Shown in pieces: positions 15,136 to 24,164 of a stretch of DNA of 55,354 nucleotides; positions within the stretch are counted from its first letter, which is position 1; the number at the start of each line of letters is the position of its first letter. Under the pieces are notes generated by a model. It was not told the origin of the DNA, did not search any database, and saw only the letters and a program-made list of their open reading frames with translations. This DNA is from JBBDIM01 sp040880405. GTDB lineage: Bacteria; Planctomycetota; Planctomycetia; Pirellulales; Pirellulaceae. The translations under genes were made by a program, and so were the position numbers. Location of the stretch: contig JBBDIM010000001.1 of the NCBI GenBank assembly GCA_040880405.1, forward strand, positions 1 to 55,354. The letters run 5' to 3'.

Positions 15136-16395
15136 ATGGAAAATGTGCTCACGGTGATTCTGGCCGGCGGAAAGGGATCGAGGTTGGAGCCCCTCACACG
15201 CGATCGCGCCAAACCAGCGGTGCCGTTTGGCGGAGTGTATCGTATTGTCGACTTCGCCCTCTCGAACTGCCTGAACAGCGGTTTGCGGAAGATTCAGATG
15301 CTCACCCAGTACAAGGCCCAAAGCCTTGACCGGCATGTGAATCTGGGCTGGCAACGCTATTTCTGCCGTGAATTGGGGGAGTTCATCGATGTCGTCCCGC
15401 CGCAACAGCGGATCGACGAGCAATGGTACCAAGGAACCGCCGACGCCGTCTATCAAAACATCTACGCGCTGGAAAAGCACCGACCGGACTACGTCGTCAT
15501 CCTCGCCGGCGATCACATCTACAAAATGAACTACGCCTCGATGATCGATTTCCATATCGAGAACGGCGCGGACCTCACGGTGGGTGCCCTTCGCGCGACG
15601 GTAGAAGAGGCCAAAGCGTTTGGCGTGATGGAAATCAACACCGACCAGCGCATTCTGGGGTTTGAAGAAAAATCGCAGACCCCGAAAACCATGCCGGGGG
15701 ACGACCAGCATTGCCTCGCTTCGATGGGTATTTACGTCTTTTCGGCCAACTTCCTGTTCGAGCAGTTGTGCCGCGACGCGACCAAGAAGACCAGTGCCCA
15801 CGACTTCGGGCGGAACATCATTCCGTCGGTGATCGATACCCACCGGATCTTTGCGTTTCCGTTCCGCGACGAGAACCGCAAGGGGGACGCCTATTGGCGG
15901 GACGTAGGGACCTTAGATTCCTACTTCGAAGCCAACATGGACCTGGTAAATATCGACCCGCAGCTCAACATCTACGATGAACAGTGGCCCCTGCGGACCT
16001 ACCAACCAAACCTCCCCCCGCCGAAGTTCGTCTTCGCCGGGCAGGTCGGTGCCGACCGCCGAGGCAGCGCCTTGGATAGTATCGTGTGTGCCGGGTCGAT
16101 CATCTCCGGCGGCGAGGTGGAACGCTGCATCCTTGGCCCCAGCGTCCGCGTGAACAGCTTTTCCAGTGTCGAGGATTCGATCCTGTTCGAAGGGGTCAGC
16201 ATCGGCCGCCACGCAAGGGTCCGCCGCGCGATCATCGACAAGGGAGTCCACATCCCGGCCGAGGCGGAAATCGGATTCGACACCGAACTCGACCGCCGAC
16301 GCGGCTTCACCATCAGCCCCGGCGGCGTGGTGGTCATCGCCAAGGAAGACGCCGTGGATCAGATGCTGAGGGCGGAAAGAGGCCAGGTGGCTTGA
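15136..16395 (+). CDS. glgC: Glucose-1-phosphate adenylyltransferase
   Basis: A 419-residue ADP-glucose pyrophosphorylase, which makes ADP-glucose for glycogen synthesis from glucose-1-phosphate and ATP. The nucleotide-binding start LAGGKGSRLEPLT and RAKPAVPFGG, the YQGTADAVYQN block, the GDHIYKMNY motif, the FEEKS sugar-phosphate site and the YWRDVGTLDSY block are all present, followed by a left-handed beta-helix C-terminal domain. AAGGAGG lies 7 bases before the ATG. No other glycogen genes are adjacent, so glgC stands alone here. Confidence 0.97.
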   Translation: MENVLTVILAGGKGSRLEPLTRDRAKPAVPFGGVYRIVDFALSNCLNSGLRKIQMLTQYKAQSLDRHVNLGWQRYFCRELGEFIDVVPPQQRIDEQWYQGTADAVYQNIYALEKHRPDYVVILAGDHIYKMNYASMIDFHIENGADLTVGALRATVEEAKAFGVMEINTDQRILGFEEKSQTPKTMPGDDQHCLASMGIYVFSANFLFEQLCRDATKKTSAHDFGRNIIPSVIDTHRIFAFPFRDENRKGDAYWRDVGTLDSYFEANMDLVNIDPQLNIYDEQWPLRTYQPNLPPPKFVFAGQVGADRRGSALDSIVCAGSIISGGEVERCILGPSVRVNSFSSVEDSILFEGVSIGRHARVRRAIIDKGVHIPAEAEIGFDTELDRRRGFTISPGGVVVIAKEDAVDQMLRAERGQVA

Positions 16396-16414
16396 GCTTC
16401 GCTGCGGTGGTCAG

Positions 16415-16446
16415 GGTGGGTGAAGCCCGATAGGGCGTAACCCACC
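16415..16446. repeat. Hairpin GGTGGG-TGAA-GCCC-GATA-GGGC-GTAA-CCCACC
   Basis: A 6-bp stem and a 4-bp inner stem separated by an internal loop, 20 bases after the glgC stop. A second GGTGGG/CCCACC pair lies at 16546-16571 in the same 197-bp convergent gap. It could serve as a terminator for both neighbours or be a REP-type repeat. Confidence 0.6.
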
Positions 16447-16592
16447 GATGGTGGGCGGGTAAAATCTCCGGCGCGGATCGGGAATTGTTCTGTGCACGCA
16501 TACATGAACCCAGGCCAAATTGCCGCCACGAAATTGGTTGGCGATGGTGGGTTCCGAAGACTCCACCCACCACAGAATCTGCCACGAGGTCT

Positions 16593-17897
16593 TTACAGCT
16601 CATCCGCAATATACGATTCAAACGTCTGTCGCTTGCGAATCAAGCGGGGTTTTTGGTCCTCTATGAGAACTTCCGCGGCGATGGGTTTGCTGTTGTAGTT
16701 GCTGCTCATGCAGTGGCCGTAGGCTCCGGCGCATTCGATGATGAGCAGGTCGCCGACCATTGCCAGCGGGAGTTTCCGGGCGCTGACGTAGCCACCCTCT
16801 TCCTGCGTGAAGATGTCGCCTGACTCGCATAGGGGGCCGCCGACGATTACGTCTTGTTCGGCGACTTCAGTGGCTCCGTCGCGGCGGGCGACTGAGATGG
16901 GGTGATAGGCCCCGTACATGATCGGTCGGGCCAGGTTGTTGAAGCCGGCGTCGGCGACGTAGAACAGGTTGCCACCCATTTGCTTAATGGCGCGGATTTG
17001 GGCGATTAAGTAGCCCGACTCGGCGGCCAAGTAGCGGCCCGGCTCGATCTCTAGGCTAATCGGGTGCTCGAACTTCTGGGCCAAGGTGTTGCGGACCTTG
17101 TCCCAAAGGGAAAAGTATTGGTCCAGGTCGACATACTGCTGATCGGAGCGGTAGGCGATTGGGAGTCCCCCACCCGCGCTGATGGTGGTAATGGTGCGGC
17201 CCACTTCCAGGGCCGCTTTTTCCATCGCGCCGCAGACTTGGGCCAGGTGTTCCAGGTCGGTCCCACTACCAATGTGCATGTGTAGGCCGGTCACCTGGAT
17301 GTTGTGCCGGTCGGCCAGTTGCAGGCAGTCGTCGAGTTGCTCGTGCCAGATGCCATGCTTCGATTGCTCGCCGCCGGTGTTGGTCTTTTGGCTGTGGCCA
17401 TGCCCGAAGCCGGGATTGATCCGCAGGGTGATCGCGCTACCGGGGGCCCTTTCGCCCAGTTGGTTGATCATGTCGGGCGAGCCGCAGTTGACGTGCAGGC
17501 CATGTTCGACACACAGGTCCAACGCCTCGTCGTCAAAGATATCGGCCGTGTAGACGATGGGGTGAGGCTCGCCATGGGTGGTGTACCCAGCGGCCAAGGC
17601 GCGGCGGATTTCCCACGCACTGACCGCGTCGACCGTGACGTTGTGCGCGCGAACCAGTTTCAGGATTGCGAGGTTCGAGCAGGCCTTTTGGGCGTAGCGG
17701 ACGACATCGAACTGGGCCAAGTCGCCGATCCGCTCAACGATTTTGGCGGCGTCGTACACATAGGTGGGTGTGCCGAATTGTTGGGCCAGTTCCAGAACAG
17801 GGACCTGGGCGATCTCGGTACGAACCGTGGGAAATGTCGGAGCGGTGGGCATGGCGACTGCTGGGAAATCAATGGATTGTTGTTCGGAATGACTCAT
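16593..17897 (-). CDS. lysA: Diaminopimelate decarboxylase
   Basis: A 434-residue fold-III PLP decarboxylase, the last step of lysine synthesis. The PLP Lys lies in RYAQKACSN; the HIGSGTDLEHL phosphate-binding motif, EPGRYL, GPLCESGDIF with the catalytic Cys, and the YGHCMSSNYNSKP end are all present. The ATG at 17897 gives a slightly extended N-terminus; ATG 17852 is an alternative. It lies downstream of the secreted-protein gene, separated from it by a terminator hairpin, so it probably has its own promoter. Confidence 0.95.
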   Translation of the reverse strand: MSHSEQQSIDFPAVAMPTAPTFPTVRTEIAQVPVLELAQQFGTPTYVYDAAKIVERIGDLAQFDVVRYAQKACSNLAILKLVRAHNVTVDAVSAWEIRRALAAGYTTHGEPHPIVYTADIFDDEALDLCVEHGLHVNCGSPDMINQLGERAPGSAITLRINPGFGHGHSQKTNTGGEQSKHGIWHEQLDDCLQLADRHNIQVTGLHMHIGSGTDLEHLAQVCGAMEKAALEVGRTITTISAGGGLPIAYRSDQQYVDLDQYFSLWDKVRNTLAQKFEHPISLEIEPGRYLAAESGYLIAQIRAIKQMGGNLFYVADAGFNNLARPIMYGAYHPISVARRDGATEVAEQDVIVGGPLCESGDIFTQEEGGYVSARKLPLAMVGDLLIIECAGAYGHCMSSNYNSKPIAAEVLIEDQKPRLIRKRQTFESYIADEL

Positions 17898-17922
17898 TTA
17901 TCGCACCTCATCAAGAAACGAA

Positions 17923-17956
17923 CAAGGCGGCCTGGCATAACTGCCGGGCCACCTTG
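17923..17956 (-). terminator. Terminator-like hairpin after the 566-residue secreted protein gene
   Basis: On the minus strand CAAGGTGGCCCGGCA pairs with TGCCAGGCCGCCTTG (15 positions, one G-U and one mismatch) with a 4-base loop, followed by TTCGTTTCTT. It lies 30 bases past the stop. Confidence 0.65.
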
Positions 17957-17985
17957 TGGGATACGATTGAGAGGAAGGTCAAGGA

Positions 17986-19686
17986 CTAAAAATCCTGGAC
18001 GTCCACCTCCGGGCCAGCGTTATTTGGGTTGTTGTTGGCCGCGGCGGCACCAATGGCGGCCGCTTTGATCACGTCGTCCTGCAACTGAAGACGGACGCGA
18101 GCACCTTTCTCGTTCACTTCACTGGTAATGCTGATCTTGTCGGTCTCTTCCGTCAGGGCGGCGATCGCGGACTTGAGGGCGGGTTGCGGGTCGACAAAGT
18201 CGATGTACTGCAAAATCGTCTTCACAGAGAAGACCATGGTGCTGCTGTTGACCGGTTGACCGGCCGAGGCCGCCGACTTGTCGATCGCCGCTTTTAGCTT
18301 GGTCGTGGCTTGATCGCCGATGGCCAGGTACGCGCCTTGTTCAGCGACACCCAGGACAACATCAAGCTTTTCGCCCAAGACTTTTTTGGCCTTGTCGTCC
18401 GCCTTGTCGGTCGGGATGCTCATCGTGTGAAAGCGGACTGCCTGGTGGGTCTCGGCGTTCCAGTTGACCCCGGGGAAATCGGGGTTTTCCTTCGCGATTT
18501 CGGCCAGTTCCTTGAATCCGTCCTCGACTCGATTGCCATCGGCGACAAATGCGCCCAGGAGGAACGTCATTTTCTCGTCAGCCAGATCGAGGTGAGCCCC
18601 CATGTCGAATCGACCAGTCCGCGCCGTTTCGATCAGGGTATCGAAGGCGAGTTCAATGGCCGTGGTAATCGCCTGCTTGGCCTCTTCGTCGTCCGCTTCC
18701 TTGGTGGCCTCAACGATGGCCTGATCTCGGATTGCCTGCAATTGCGGAATCTGCGGCTCGATCTCGGCCGGATCGCTCTTGCTAGTGACCAGCATGCTAA
18801 AGGCAGCACCCTTTTTGTGGAAACCGGCGTAGTCGCTCGCCTGGTTCCGATTCATCTCAAGCTGCTGGGCCATTTTGGAACCGGCAACCGGGTTGAGCAG
18901 CATGTCCAAGTAGGTGATGCCCCCCTCCGAGTCGACATTCCAAGCCACGGTAATTTCTTCCGTTTCTTCGAATACGCGCTTTACTTCCTCGATCTGCTTC
19001 GCCAGCATCTCTTTGCGAGCGGCGAACTCCTCGTCGGTTTCCTCCGCCTCTTGTTCCAGAGAAAGCTCGACCCCGGCCCGCATTTGCTCGACCAGGATTT
19101 CCCGGTACAGTTCCGGCACGTTGCCAGGTAGCACGGTGACCGCGAGGTCGTAGTCGTTGGGCATTTCGCCCAGCAGCGTGGAAGGATCGGCGGGGAGAAT
19201 GCCGAGATTGTCCTTGTCGCCAGAGACGATGGCCCAGCCTTCAATCTCTTTCACAAACAACGGAATCGGCGTACCGAGCAATTTGACGCCATCACCAACA
19301 TCCTGGGGCGGGCCGTACTGTTCCTTGATCAGGAGCATTACCGAGTCGAAGTCGGTGACTGGAATGAATCCGACCGGCTGAAAGTCTTGCCCGTTGGTCA
19401 TGACGACCGCGCCAATCGGCTTGGTTTTGTCGACTCCCTGCGTGAAGGGGGCGGACATGATGGCGACCATGCGGCCGAGATCGGCCTGATCCGCCGCCGT
19501 GGCGAGGAACTGGACATCGCGAATCACCTTGCTGACGGGGGCGACCGAAACAACGGCGACCGGTTTGTTGACGGCGGCCTGGGCCTCCGGGGCGGCCTCA
19601 TCTTGCGCGTGGGCCATGGCCAGCGGCAAGGATAATAGTACCAAGCCCAAGGCCGCGATCCAGGAACGTTTACGTAGCGTCTTCAC
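17986..19686 (-). CDS. Secreted protein of unknown function (planctomycete type)
   Basis: A 566-residue protein with a clear signal peptide (RKRSWIAALGLVLLSLPLA, cleavage near AHA). The rest is soluble, acidic, with a long Glu/Lys-rich helical stretch around residues 185-225 (EETDEEFAARKEMLAK). No family was recognised, and no catalytic or metal motif stands out. The start is set at GTG 19686 because GGAGAG lies 7 bases upstream; the ATG at 19701 overlaps that ribosome-binding site. Codon use is like the neighbours. Probably a periplasmic or cell-envelope protein. Confidence 0.8.
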   Translation of the reverse strand: MKTLRKRSWIAALGLVLLSLPLAMAHAQDEAAPEAQAAVNKPVAVVSVAPVSKVIRDVQFLATAADQADLGRMVAIMSAPFTQGVDKTKPIGAVVMTNGQDFQPVGFIPVTDFDSVMLLIKEQYGPPQDVGDGVKLLGTPIPLFVKEIEGWAIVSGDKDNLGILPADPSTLLGEMPNDYDLAVTVLPGNVPELYREILVEQMRAGVELSLEQEAEETDEEFAARKEMLAKQIEEVKRVFEETEEITVAWNVDSEGGITYLDMLLNPVAGSKMAQQLEMNRNQASDYAGFHKKGAAFSMLVTSKSDPAEIEPQIPQLQAIRDQAIVEATKEADDEEAKQAITTAIELAFDTLIETARTGRFDMGAHLDLADEKMTFLLGAFVADGNRVEDGFKELAEIAKENPDFPGVNWNAETHQAVRFHTMSIPTDKADDKAKKVLGEKLDVVLGVAEQGAYLAIGDQATTKLKAAIDKSAASAGQPVNSSTMVFSVKTILQYIDFVDPQPALKSAIAALTEETDKISITSEVNEKGARVRLQLQDDVIKAAAIGAAAANNNPNNAGPEVDVQDF

Positions 19687-20167
19687 GATATTACTCTCCA
19701 TAGGAAACGTGTGTCTAACGCACCGACATTCCGGCGCGGCGATCTAACCAGACTGCATCGCACGACCCATTAATGTATCCCAAGCGGGGCAGTCGTTAAA
19801 CCCAAGTGCGCGGGTGGGGCCAACTGTGCTGGGAGGTCCGTCGTGGGGGTGCTGGGTGAGGCAAAGCTGGCGGGGCGGTGTTGTCAACGTGCGGTGCCAA
19901 CGAGTGGGTAACCACTGAGATCCAGCGGCGCGCAGCCTGTGCCATCGTTAGTCATACTGCGATAACCGAGGGAAAGTTTCGCAACCGCGAAAGAAAACCG
20001 GGGAGAAAAATCTCCGCGCGTTCCCACCGGCTTGCTTGAATCATTTCCCGCGAGTTCAACCGAGCGCAATAGCGACATGGCTCGGGATTCACCCGATAGA
20101 GGGTGAGAGCTATGAAGATAAATAGACGGGGAAACCCGAACCGGGACGTTTCCCGGGGAGAACGCGA
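19687..20167. other. Intergenic stretch between infA and the secreted-protein gene
   Basis: No gene recognised. At 20129-20154 GGGAAAC/GTTTCCC arms with a 12-base loop lie 14 bases past the infA stop and may be its terminator, but without a good T-run. The rest should hold the promoter of the downstream minus-strand gene. Confidence 0.45.
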
Positions 20168-20389
20168 TTATCGTTCGCGAAAGACGATCCGTCCTTTGGT
20201 CAGGTCGTACGGAGAGAGTTCGACCCTTACCCGGTCTCCCGGGACAATCCGGATAAAGTGCTTTCGCATTTTGCCCGCGACATGGGCCATCACCGTCGGC
20301 CCCTCGTCCAACTGAACCCGAAACCGGGTGTTGGCCAAGGCCTGGGTGACGGTACCATCGACCTCGAGGGCCTCTTCTTTTTTCGACAT
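20168..20389 (-). CDS. infA: Translation initiation factor IF-1
   Basis: A 73-residue S1-type OB-fold protein of normal length. The conserved block FRVQLDEGPTVMAHVAGKMRK, the IRIVPGDRVRVELSPYD segment and the GRIVFRER ending are all family-typical. IF-1 binds the ribosomal A site during initiation. In most bacteria infA sits in a ribosomal protein operon; here it is alone, with a lipoprotein gene upstream on the same strand and a hairpin terminator between. Confidence 0.97.
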   Translation of the reverse strand: MSKKEEALEVDGTVTQALANTRFRVQLDEGPTVMAHVAGKMRKHFIRIVPGDRVRVELSPYDLTKGRIVFRER

Positions 20390-20562
20390 AACTTCCTATT
20401 ACCGGCGGTGGTTGTTTTGAAGGAGCGTCAACAGGAACTCCAGCATCAGTATATCGGGATTAAAGTAAATCGCAAACGGGAAGGAAAATTTCAGAGAAGT
20501 CGGGAAGTGCTCGTCGGATATCGCTCGCCGATTGGCCCAAAATACCCGCTATCACACGAAAA

Positions 20563-20603
20563 GGCCCGCAACTTGTCGCATTTTCCAGCGACAAGGGCGG
20601 GCC
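20563..20603 (-). terminator. Rho-independent terminator after the lipoprotein gene
   Basis: On the minus strand GGCCCGC plus CTTGTCGC arms pair with GCGACAAG and GCGGGCC around a short bulge, with a 9-base loop, followed by TTTTCG. It lies 45 bases past the stop of the transthyretin-like lipoprotein gene. Confidence 0.75.
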
Positions 20604-20648
20604 AATTTGGGTTAAACCACCGATCGTGCGAATTTCGACAACGCCGTT

Positions 20649-21065
20649 CTACGGTAGGTTATCAAGTTCGAAATCGAAGGTGTTGTTCCCCTCGACCACT
20701 TCCAATCGCGACGATACGGGAACCATTTCCATTTTAAGCGCAACATCCTGCTGCTCCGGGTCGAGGTTGGCGAAATCGCTAATTTCGTCCGGAGCGACCG
20801 ATGGAACTCGTAAACCGACTTGGTGGTCGCCGATCAGTGCGCCCGAGAACTGATGGGTGTAGTGGAGCGTGTATCGTCCATCAACATCGGTACGACCAAA
20901 GGAAGGGCGGCCGGTGCTTGGCTGGAATTGAACCACCACATGCTCCACGGGCTGGCCCCCACGAGTAACGGTTCCACTCACTGGATGTAACGGTTGTCCG
21001 CTATCGCTAAAGCAGCCAAGTAGCGACACGAGACAGGCGATGGCAATAAGATTCAATGATTTCAT
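20649..21065 (-). CDS. Transthyretin-like / carboxypeptidase regulatory-like lipoprotein
   Basis: A 138-residue protein. The signal ends in a lipobox SLLGC (residues 14-18). The mature part is one small beta-sandwich of the regulatory-like kind: HPVSGTVTRGGQPVEHVVVQF, then GRTDVDGRYTLHY and GDHQVGLRVP. Such lipoproteins are very common in planctomycetes and often follow DUF1559 prepilin-like genes, as here. A role in the envelope or surface is likely, but the ligand is unknown. The start at 21065 is chosen because it begins the signal; the frame opens upstream at 21236. Confidence 0.85.
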   Translation of the reverse strand: MKSLNLIAIACLVSLLGCFSDSGQPLHPVSGTVTRGGQPVEHVVVQFQPSTGRPSFGRTDVDGRYTLHYTHQFSGALIGDHQVGLRVPSVAPDEISDFANLDPEQQDVALKMEMVPVSSRLEVVEGNNTFDFELDNLP

Positions 21066-21208
21066 GATTAGCGATTCAATATCCGTATATGGGAGGCAAA
21101 TATTTGGCGTCCGATTGAAGGGCTCGCCGCAAACGGTTCCCGCTGAATTCAAACATCTAAGCGACATGTCACGGTAAGCGCAGGGCAGCCGCTTCACTCC
21201 GATGTTAC

Positions 21209-21250
21209 AAAAAAGCCCCTCGTGCCACTGGCGCACGAGGGACCGATTTT
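21209..21250 (-). terminator. Strong rho-independent terminator, possibly bidirectional
   Basis: CCCTCGTGC (21217-21225) pairs with GCACGAGGG (21233-21241), 7-base loop. On the minus strand six T follow; on the plus strand GATTTTTTC follows. It ends the DUF1559 transcript (stop at 21323). Confidence 0.85.
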
Positions 21251-21322
21251 TTCAAGCCCTGCCCAGCTTGTGTCGCCAAGGGACTTCGGCCCTTTGTCGA
21301 CACGGCCCTTGCGGCAAATCAC

Positions 21323-22255
21323 TTAGAATTCGCTGGTCTGAACTTCGTTACCAGCTCGCGTGGCGAAGGCCGCAAAGGCCACGCCATCAATGGTATCCGG
21401 GAGGAACTTAACGTGCCCATCGGAAAACGCGAACATGGCACCTCCTGGATGGAAGCTCCCATAGGTTCGGTAGGGCTCGAAGCCCATCGTGTGGGCATTG
21501 ATGGGGAACACGGCCGAAGCGGGAGGGAAAACCCGGTCGAAGTATAACACGGTGTCCGTCCCCGACCACCATCCCGCCTTACGCCTCGAAATGTTAGCGC
21601 CCCCGGCGGCACCGCCATCTCGCTCACCTACCAACAGCGTATTGCTTGTCCCGTCAACGATATCCCGCATGCTACGAGTGACGCCGAACGCAAAAACACC
21701 ATTGAATCCACCAGCGGCCGATTGGGGATTGGCGGGCAAGTCGCCGCTCGACATTTGGTAATACTTGCTCGGATCACCAGGCTGTTCCATGGTACCCCCA
21801 TTGGCCATGTAATTCGACTTACCGTTGTTCGATCGCTCCGTGTTAATCCCGCCCATAATATCCGAGGGGCATTGAAATGCCGTAAGCGGTTGCGCGGATG
21901 CGGAATCGGCATTCCCTTGGACGACGTCAATTGAGAAGTTATTCATCTCCGTTCGCAGGGCTTCATACATCGCGTCCTGCTCGATAAACGGCAACAGAGA
22001 AGCGCTCCAGATATGGAGGTTCGAAAAATCGCCAAAGCTCCGCCTCGGGTACACGCCCATTGGAAAGGTGAGATGCGTGTCATGGTAATTGTGCAGCGCC
22101 AAGCCGATCTGCTTCAGGTTGTTAGAGCACTGCATCCGTCGCGCGGCTTCCCGTGCTTGCTGAACGGCGGGCAACAACAGGGCAACCAAAACACCAATGA
22201 TCGCAATGACCACCAGCAATTCTACAAGCGTAAAACCTCGATCTCTAATTTTCAT
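21323..22255 (-). CDS. DUF1559 prepilin-like protein
   Basis: A 310-residue protein with a type IV prepilin N-terminus (RGFTLVELLVVIAIIGVLVA) and the AREAARRMQCSNNLKQIGLA block that starts the DUF1559 domain. The C-terminus has the typical H-x9-DG element (HPGGAMFAFSDGHVKFLPD). DUF1559 proteins are greatly expanded in planctomycetes and resemble pseudopilins; they may form surface fibres or secretion assemblies. GAGAG lies 7 bases before the start. A promoter-like element lies at 22330-22358. Followed on the same strand by a lipoprotein gene, after a terminator. Confidence 0.95.
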   Translation of the reverse strand: MKIRDRGFTLVELLVVIAIIGVLVALLLPAVQQAREAARRMQCSNNLKQIGLALHNYHDTHLTFPMGVYPRRSFGDFSNLHIWSASLLPFIEQDAMYEALRTEMNNFSIDVVQGNADSASAQPLTAFQCPSDIMGGINTERSNNGKSNYMANGGTMEQPGDPSKYYQMSSGDLPANPQSAAGGFNGVFAFGVTRSMRDIVDGTSNTLLVGERDGGAAGGANISRRKAGWWSGTDTVLYFDRVFPPASAVFPINAHTMGFEPYRTYGSFHPGGAMFAFSDGHVKFLPDTIDGVAFAAFATRAGNEVQTSEF

Positions 22256-22329
22256 ACGTCGCTCTCAAAAAAAGTTGAATTGCGTAAAAATACCTGGGTT
22301 CGCTGAGTTTCTGTGCCCACCCTAAGAAT

Positions 22330-22358
22330 ACGTTATTCCCTCGCGGGATGATTGTCAA
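22330..22358 (-). promoter_or_regulatory. Candidate promoter of the DUF1559 gene
   Basis: On the minus strand a perfect TTGACA (22353-22358), 17-bp spacer and TAACGT (22330-22335), about 75 bp before the start codon. Confidence 0.45.
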
Positions 22359-22449
22359 TTCTAAATCTTAAAGCTGTTCCTAGCGATTGACAATTCGCCC
22401 TAAGGCACTTCCACAGTTGACCTTACATGCAAACCACGGCTTCCAATTT

Positions 22450-22478
22450 AAAAACTTTGGCGTTTTTTCTCGCCAAAG
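22450..22478 (-). terminator. Minus-strand terminator in the long gap
   Basis: CTTTGGCG and CGCCAAAG arms (perfect 8 bp, 22455-22462 / 22471-22478), 8-base loop, followed on the minus strand by TTTTTAAATT. It lies 445 bp beyond the stop of the nearest upstream minus-strand gene. Confidence 0.7.
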
Positions 22479-22922
22479 GAGATATTGCGTGAACGGGATG
22501 GACTTTCGTTGTGGGCCGAATGTAAGACGCGTAAAGGATTTTGCTCGAAGCACCCCATGTAGTCCCTCAGAAAATTAAATGCACCACATAGAGGATTTTC
22601 CGTCAAGGGCCGGCCTACTCGCCTCTTGGGTCGGATTCAAGATTCTGAACGATAATCATGTCCATGAGGGCGGCTTTCATAGGTCGACGTAAGTCGTTGA
22701 AGTATAAAACCCTACGTCGATATTACGTCTGTCATCTGCGATCGTTTAATGTCGCTTATGGGCTAACCCGTTGTGGAATGTCGCAATATCGCCATGGAAT
22801 CGAAATAGGTCAGGGTGGTATTGAGATGAATTGCCGAGACTTGCGATTCGGTTCGCACGCTCGCTCGACGACTGCTCCAAAGTCTCATCCATGTGCGAAA
22901 TGGGAGGGCGCAGCGTGGAATG

Positions 22923-24128
22923 TTACTTCCGCACTCCCCGGGCCAAAACTTCCACCAAAAACTCCGCCGATTCCACCCCGACCGAAAGGCGAATCGTCGC
23001 TCCGCTGATGCCTAGCCCCGCAAGTTGCTGGGGTGTGAGATTGCGGTGGCTGGTGGAGGCGGGGTGGCTGAGGGTTGTGGAGAGGTCGCCTAGAGAGGGA
23101 CAAAAGGGGATTTCCGGGACGTTTTCGATAAACCGGGCCGCGGTGGCTTCTTCTTGGCCAGCGGTTGCGGACAGGGTGAAGGTGACGATCGTCCCTTGGC
23201 TCCTGGGCAGCACGGTTTGGGCCAGTTGGTGCTGTGGGTGAGTGGGCAGGCCGGGATAGAGGACCGTTTCCACCGCCGGTTGCGTCGCTAAAAATCCTGC
23301 GATCTGCTGGGCGTTGTCCGCTGCTCGATCGGCCCGGAGGTGCAGGGTGGAAAGACCTCGGGCCGCCAGCCAACAGTCGAAGGCCCCGGCCGTCAGTCCC
23401 CAGATCGAGAGCATGCGGCGGATCTCGGCGTGCTCGTGTCCGCTGCCAGCGATCATCCCTAGCAGGCCATCAGCGTGGCCATTCATGATTTTGGTGAGGC
23501 TCTCCACCACAAAGTCCGCCCCATGCCGCAGTGGTTGGCAGGCATAGGGGGAAGCGAAGGTGTTGTCGACCACCAGAAGTGTCCCGGCGGCGTGGCACAG
23601 CTCGGCCAATTGCGGTAAATCGGCGAGCTTGAGGGTGGGGTTGGAGATGGTTTCCACCACCAGCAGTTTGGGCGGCTGGGCGGCGATCGCTGGGCGGACT
23701 TGGGACAGATCGCTGGTGTCGATCCGCGTGGCGGTCATGCCCCAGCGGGTTGCCTCGCTGTCGAGCAGATCGAGCGATCGCCCGTATAGGTCTTGGCTGA
23801 GCAGCAAATGATCGCCGGGCGTGCAGGTCGCCAGCATCAGGGCGGAATAGGCGGACATCCCGCTGGAAGTGATCTCGCACCAAGTGGCCCCATGCAGGTC
23901 ACGGCAGCGCTGAGCGAGCATGTCACCATTGGGGTGTCCATCCCGCTGGTAAACGTAGCCGGGGGTCTTTCCCGTCAGCGTATCGCGGGCAGCGGCGGGG
24001 CTATCGCATGCATAGACCGACGCCAAGTAAATGGGTGGAGAATGAGGCGTGGTATTCACCGACGGGGTTTGCCAGAACTTGGCGCACAGGTCGTCAATTG
24101 GTTGATGGCGATTGGGAGATTCGGTCAT
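22923..24128 (-). CDS. Trans-sulfuration PLP enzyme (cystathionine gamma-synthase / methionine gamma-lyase family)
   Basis: A 401-residue Cys/Met-metabolism enzyme. The PLP Lys is in SLTKIMNGHADG, the cofactor-binding Asp in VVDNTFASPY, and the SGMSAYSALML phosphate-binding region precedes DLYGRS with its stacking Tyr. The C-terminus keeps SLGDLSTTLSHPASTSH, typical of the family. It handles homoserine-derived or cysteine/methionine substrates; cystathionine synthase, lyase and sulfhydrylase cannot be separated by reading. A conspicuous 11-bp inverted repeat lies in the leader (24165-24222). Confidence 0.88.
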   Translation of the reverse strand: MTESPNRHQPIDDLCAKFWQTPSVNTTPHSPPIYLASVYACDSPAAARDTLTGKTPGYVYQRDGHPNGDMLAQRCRDLHGATWCEITSSGMSAYSALMLATCTPGDHLLLSQDLYGRSLDLLDSEATRWGMTATRIDTSDLSQVRPAIAAQPPKLLVVETISNPTLKLADLPQLAELCHAAGTLLVVDNTFASPYACQPLRHGADFVVESLTKIMNGHADGLLGMIAGSGHEHAEIRRMLSIWGLTAGAFDCWLAARGLSTLHLRADRAADNAQQIAGFLATQPAVETVLYPGLPTHPQHQLAQTVLPRSQGTIVTFTLSATAGQEEATAARFIENVPEIPFCPSLGDLSTTLSHPASTSHRNLTPQQLAGLGISGATIRLSVGVESAEFLVEVLARGVRK

Positions 24129-24164
24129 GATGGCGACATGGTGGGCGAAAAGTCCGCAAGAAAC

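Larger units (their letters stand above)
22256..22922. other. 667-bp gap with an orphan terminator and a promoter
   Basis: No protein gene recognised; base composition is less GC-rich than the neighbours. It contains the DUF1559 promoter (22330-22358), inverted ATTGTCAAT (22351-22359) / ATTGACAAT (22386-22394), and a minus-strand terminator at 22450-22478. The part 22479-22922 could be a long trailer of the PLP enzyme transcript or a small RNA. Confidence 0.5.

Noticed and set aside
22658..23008. 116-codon plus-strand frame in the long gap before the PLP enzyme
   Set aside because: No recognisable features, and its last third lies antisense to the PLP enzyme gene.
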